A stretch of 64,000 bases of DNA from Psoroptes ovis (taxonomy: Eukaryota; Arthropoda; Arachnida; Sarcoptiformes; Psoroptidae), in contig PQWQ01000005.1 in the NCBI GenBank assembly GCA_002943765.1, positions 2,279,501 through 2,343,500 on the forward strand. The letters are read 5' to 3'. Shown in pieces: positions 60,232 through 64,000 of this stretch (position 1 is the stretch's first letter; each line of letters begins with the position of its first letter). The notes under the pieces are model-generated. The model was not told the origin of the DNA and did no database searches. It saw only the letters and a program-made list of their open reading frames with translations. Position numbers and translations under genes: made by a program.

Positions 60232-63200
60232 AAAGACCAAGATAATGACCACACTGAAAATTGAAGCGAAAAAATTTTCCCACAAATTAACTTGATACGA
60301 ATCAAAGAAATAAATGAAAAAAAAAAATAAAAATTCATACACTTTCAAGATTACAAACAACAATCAAACAAGATTATTATTAACGTGCATAGTCGCCAAT
60401 AAAAGCAATTCGTTGCTTGATTCATTTTAATTACTGCAAAATGATTTTAATCATCTTTCAAGATCTTCAAGATCAACGATTTTTTCTTCAAATTTTTTCA
60501 ACGATAATTCAAATCACATTCAAAGACTTTAATCTAAATGTGTGTGTGTTCGATATCAATAATTTTTTTTTTTTTCGTTCGTTTTTTAAGTTTTTGTTTT
60601 TTTATTTTAATTAATTGATTATTTTAATTAATTTTTCATTCATTCAATCCACTTTAATGATTACAAACTCGTAACAATAATGATTAACTCATATATTCAT
60701 TCATTTATCAACAAGCCATTAATTTTCAAGAATCATCGAATCAAAGCAATGAGTATCCATTATCAATGATGAATCAAAATATCCATATCGATCATATGGA
60801 TCATAAACAAATACATGATCACTTGATTTACATTGATGATTACAGATTAAATCATGTTTTTTTTTCTTTCTTTCAATTTCACTGAAATTCGAAATTGATC
60901 AATAAAATAATTTTCAAATTTTCACAAAAAAAATATTTGAATTTTTTTGGAATTCGCGGGCAATGATTGAATCAAAATGTTGATTTTTAAAGTCCATAAA
61001 AAATTCGAAGAAATTGACCATGAAAAAGTTTCTCATCACAATCAGTGGATATCATGGATAATGTGCGACCGATGACGATGATGATGACCGAGAAAAATGG
61101 TGTGAAAATTTGATAATTTCCCGAAAACAAGAAAATCTTTCCCACTTTTCAATCGAACAATAATCCTAGATTAACCTCAATGGTTGGAGATAATTTAAGA
61201 TTTTTTTTCAGAAATTTTCGGAAATTTTTTTCTACGAAAATTTCAAGTTTATCATTTAAATTCGATGATAATTCAAGTTGATCGATTCGGATTGGATTTT
61301 CATTTGAGTTTTTCGGTCGATCAAAAATGATTATCTTCAAAAACAACTCAAACACCATTCGAAAAAAGAGGGAAAATCATCCGAAATCTATGCTAAATTC
61401 ATTTTGATCAAAAAATTCTAATCAAACGTTGTCGAGTTGTTCAATTTCAATATTCGATATTTGATAATCCTATCATCACTCAATTCATTGACTAAATTAC
61501 TTCAAAAACAGAAAAATAATGATAAAACTCATCAAACAAAATGGGTCGTAATTGTTCTCAATTAGAATGATTAGTCATTGGTAATTTGATATACAAAAAC
61601 AAAATTATAAAAAATTAAATCAATAGGCTTTGAGTAATCAATGATCAAAATAATCATTCATCAATGATTTTGATGATGATAATTAAATTGGATTATTATC
61701 ATATATTAGTCATTAATTATGATAATCATATGATAATTATTATCGTTGAAATCGATAATTATGGAAACATAATTTTCAATTTTCTTTTATGTTTACGATC
61801 TTCAAATAATTAATCATCATTCATTATTCTTTGAAATTGAAATAAATGAATAATGATGAAAATAATACCCAAAATAACATCAATGTCATTTCGGAGGAAA
61901 TGTTTTTGTTGTATTGCAGCAATAATCGCATCACATCAGATATTAAGCCATGAAAGCCGCATCAGCTTATAACTCAAGACGAATCATTAATCATTTTAAT
62001 GCATGGAATATGTGTATGACAAATCCTTCCGTCAATTGTGTGAAATTTAAGGATTTAAATAAGCGAAGTGTATAAGTGTAAGTAAATTGAATAAAATGTT
62101 GAATGAAATATTGATGCAATCAAAGAGTAAATTAAGAATATTTTGAAGAATTATCATTCGTAATGCAAACGATTATGACGAATATCGAATGATGATGAAT
62201 CCAGTAGTTCTTTGGCCGGCTTTCAGCGTACAAATTCAAGCATTCTAATCCGAATTGAATTACGTACAAATTACGTACTGATGAATTTGCTGATTTTTCG
62301 AAATTCAAAAATCGATGAATGAATCATCGTAGAACTGCGAACAGTACCACCATCGCCATCGTCATCATCATCATCGTCATTGACCAATTTCATCGAATTC
62401 AATCGACAGAATCAGCTCAAATGAGTAGAATCGATATAATGATTCATTGATTTGAATGAGGATTCAAATATGATTTGTCAAACATCATTTTTTCAGTAAT
62501 CATTCAAATAAAAATCCACCCTTACCACGCCAATTCGCGCAAGCGTTTGCTTGCTAAGTTTTCTTATGACGTTTCTCTTTCATCGCTTATCAAATCGATG
62601 AAAATTTTAAGGTGTGTAAACCACCATTAAAGCGCGCGCTCGTTTCATTCAAATCTTGATGATGATGATGGAAATAGATTGAATGGATCCAATCTATTGT
62701 CATTTCCATCAAAGAAATATCCACAAATATTTCCAATGCTTCTCCCTTGAGTTTTGCTTGTATCAATTGAATGGATCACAGATAGATTTCTGCCACATTC
62801 GCCACTCATTTGATACTTGTATTTACTTCAAAAACTAAAATATCGAAATCGATGAAAACATTGAATGAAATCATTTGATGAATGAATGAATGGATGAAGA
62901 GAACAGACAAGAAAAGAGCGAGAGAGAAATCATTAAAATCAATGAATTTGAATGGTGATTGGACACAATACACATGATGGTGTTGATGGAAGTGCCTGTG
63001 GAAGTTGTACACGATCTAAAATCCAGTTTTACCCGTAGTCATAACAGCAATGTTGATAGTAAACATTGATAATTCCCAAAAAATATGAGAAAAAACTGGT
63101 AATGCATGGGTATCAGGCAGCAAATACTTGAAATAAGCTGTGTGCATTGCTGCTATATGATCATCTTTGTTGATGTTTAAGTGTTTGTGGCAGATGTATT

Positions 63201-64000
63201 TCTGTTTGTGTGTTCTTGGTGAATGCATCAAATTCATCCGAATTGTGGCGAATTGCAATTTTTGAAATCCAACTAATGAATGAACGAGAAACGTATGAAC
63301 GACAACCCGAATACCGAATTTCGTATTTTGGCCATTTGCTTTGCCAACACGATTTGCTTTGACGAATAGTTTTTTCACATTCTGTGATATTCAGATGTAA
63401 ACAAACGATTTCGTCGACCAACCACAGATCAACAAACAAACAACAACAATAACGATTTCATTAACGATTTTCATGTCCAACAAATTTGAAAAAATTTAAA
63501 AATATTCGAAAATCTAATTTAATTTTTAATCGTCTGCTGCTGTTCGTGGCTTTTTTTGTGCATCAAGAAAAATTCAAATGGTATTGGATGCTTCGAAGCT
63601 ATGATTCTATGAAGTTTTGGACATGTTTAATGTGTTTGATGTTCGTGGCTATTCTCTGAACGATGCTACAAATATGACCATCATCAATTGATGATTAGTT
63701 AATTAATATTTCATATCACCATCATCATCATCATCATCAACACTGTTTGTTGATTGATTCGTTTATTCATTTCATTTGGTTGTTTTTCCATTTTTCCCAA
63801 CTCAAAATTGATGCATTTTTCAAACGAATGTGTTTAAGGTTCACTATTTACAAATGTGTGTGTTTACAACTGTCAACGATTGCAAATGTGTTTCTGTCAA
63901 ACAGTTCTATCATCATCAACCATCTTGATGCGAATTGAACACAAATAGAAAAACCAGAAATGAACCAATGAATTTTTGATAGAAATTATCATCAACTCAA
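60232..64000. other. 3' UTR of ARL8 and non-coding stretch to window end
   Basis: AATAAA at 60309-60314 marks the likely ARL8 end. Beyond it there are no supportable exons. CpG-containing pockets lie at 62520-62645 (with GCAAGC-GTTT-GCTTGC at 62539-62554 and GCGCGCGC nearby) and 63000-63440, the latter with overlapping minus-strand frames that start at non-ATG codons. Confidence 0.5.

Noticed and set aside
63016..63439. Two overlapping minus-strand frames of 92 and 120 codons
   Set aside because: The longer one starts at GTG, neither resembles a known protein, and both overlap in different frames in a GC-richer pocket. They are more likely compositional.
1..64000. CRISPR arrays, bacterial operons, phage or viral genes
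   Set aside because: The short repeats are ordinary eukaryotic microsatellites without equal unique spacers. All confident genes are spliced or animal-type, and no viral or prokaryotic protein was recognised.

Overview
This is eukaryotic, very AT-rich DNA with animal-type genes: short phase-consistent introns (58-75 bp in several genes) with GTAAGT/GTATGT donors, AATAAA signals, abundant CA/GT, ATC and ATT microsatellites, and proteins padded with Asn, Ser, Thr, Gln and His runs. The protein set (clarin, CDC25, succinyl-CoA ligase alpha, VPS29, a class II DYRK kinase, MFSD3, ARL8) is animal. Composition and gene structure suggest an arthropod, most likely an acariform mite of the dust-mite/scab-mite type. 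That placement is an inference from style and protein similarity, not a database match.

Layout. 1-7 kb: AT-rich non-coding DNA with one probable first coding exon on the minus strand (signal peptide, 6906-6998) whose continuation lies outside the window or is not recognisable. 7-14.5 kb: non-coding, with a possible mini-gene for a tail-anchored micropeptide (about 10.76-11.31 kb). 14.5-17.8 kb: clarin (+) and CDC25 phosphatase (-), convergent. 19.5-21.9 kb: succinyl-CoA ligase alpha subunit (+) and retromer subunit VPS29 (-), also convergent. 22.2-24.7 kb: a patch of higher GC with an unrecognised 184-codon ORF, a mariner-like miniature element inside it, a degenerate tetranucleotide array and an unrecognised minus-strand ORF. 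25-35.8 kb: non-coding with a second mariner-like miniature element. 35.8-38.5 kb: a single-exon DYRK2-type kinase. 38.5-51 kb: mostly non-coding, with small GC-richer pockets, two degenerate short tandem arrays and a few unrecognised ORFs. 51.0-54.5 kb: MFSD3 (SLC33-like transporter, -), 5' exon not found. 54.5-59.3 kb: non-coding plus one unrecognised small ORF. 59.3-60.2 kb: ARL8 (+). 60.2-64 kb: nothing convincing.

The genes are housekeeping or cell-biological and are not functionally linked as in an operon. Two convergent pairs share short 3' intergenic gaps (517 and 424 bp). VPS29 and ARL8 both act in endolysosomal trafficking but lie 37 kb apart. No bacterial, viral, CRISPR or operon-like system is present. 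The most interesting leads are the possible micropeptide gene with promoter-like motifs, the exact 11-mer CTCF-like sites, the paired mariner-derived miniature elements, the His-rich tail of clarin and the start-codon-only first exon of VPS29.
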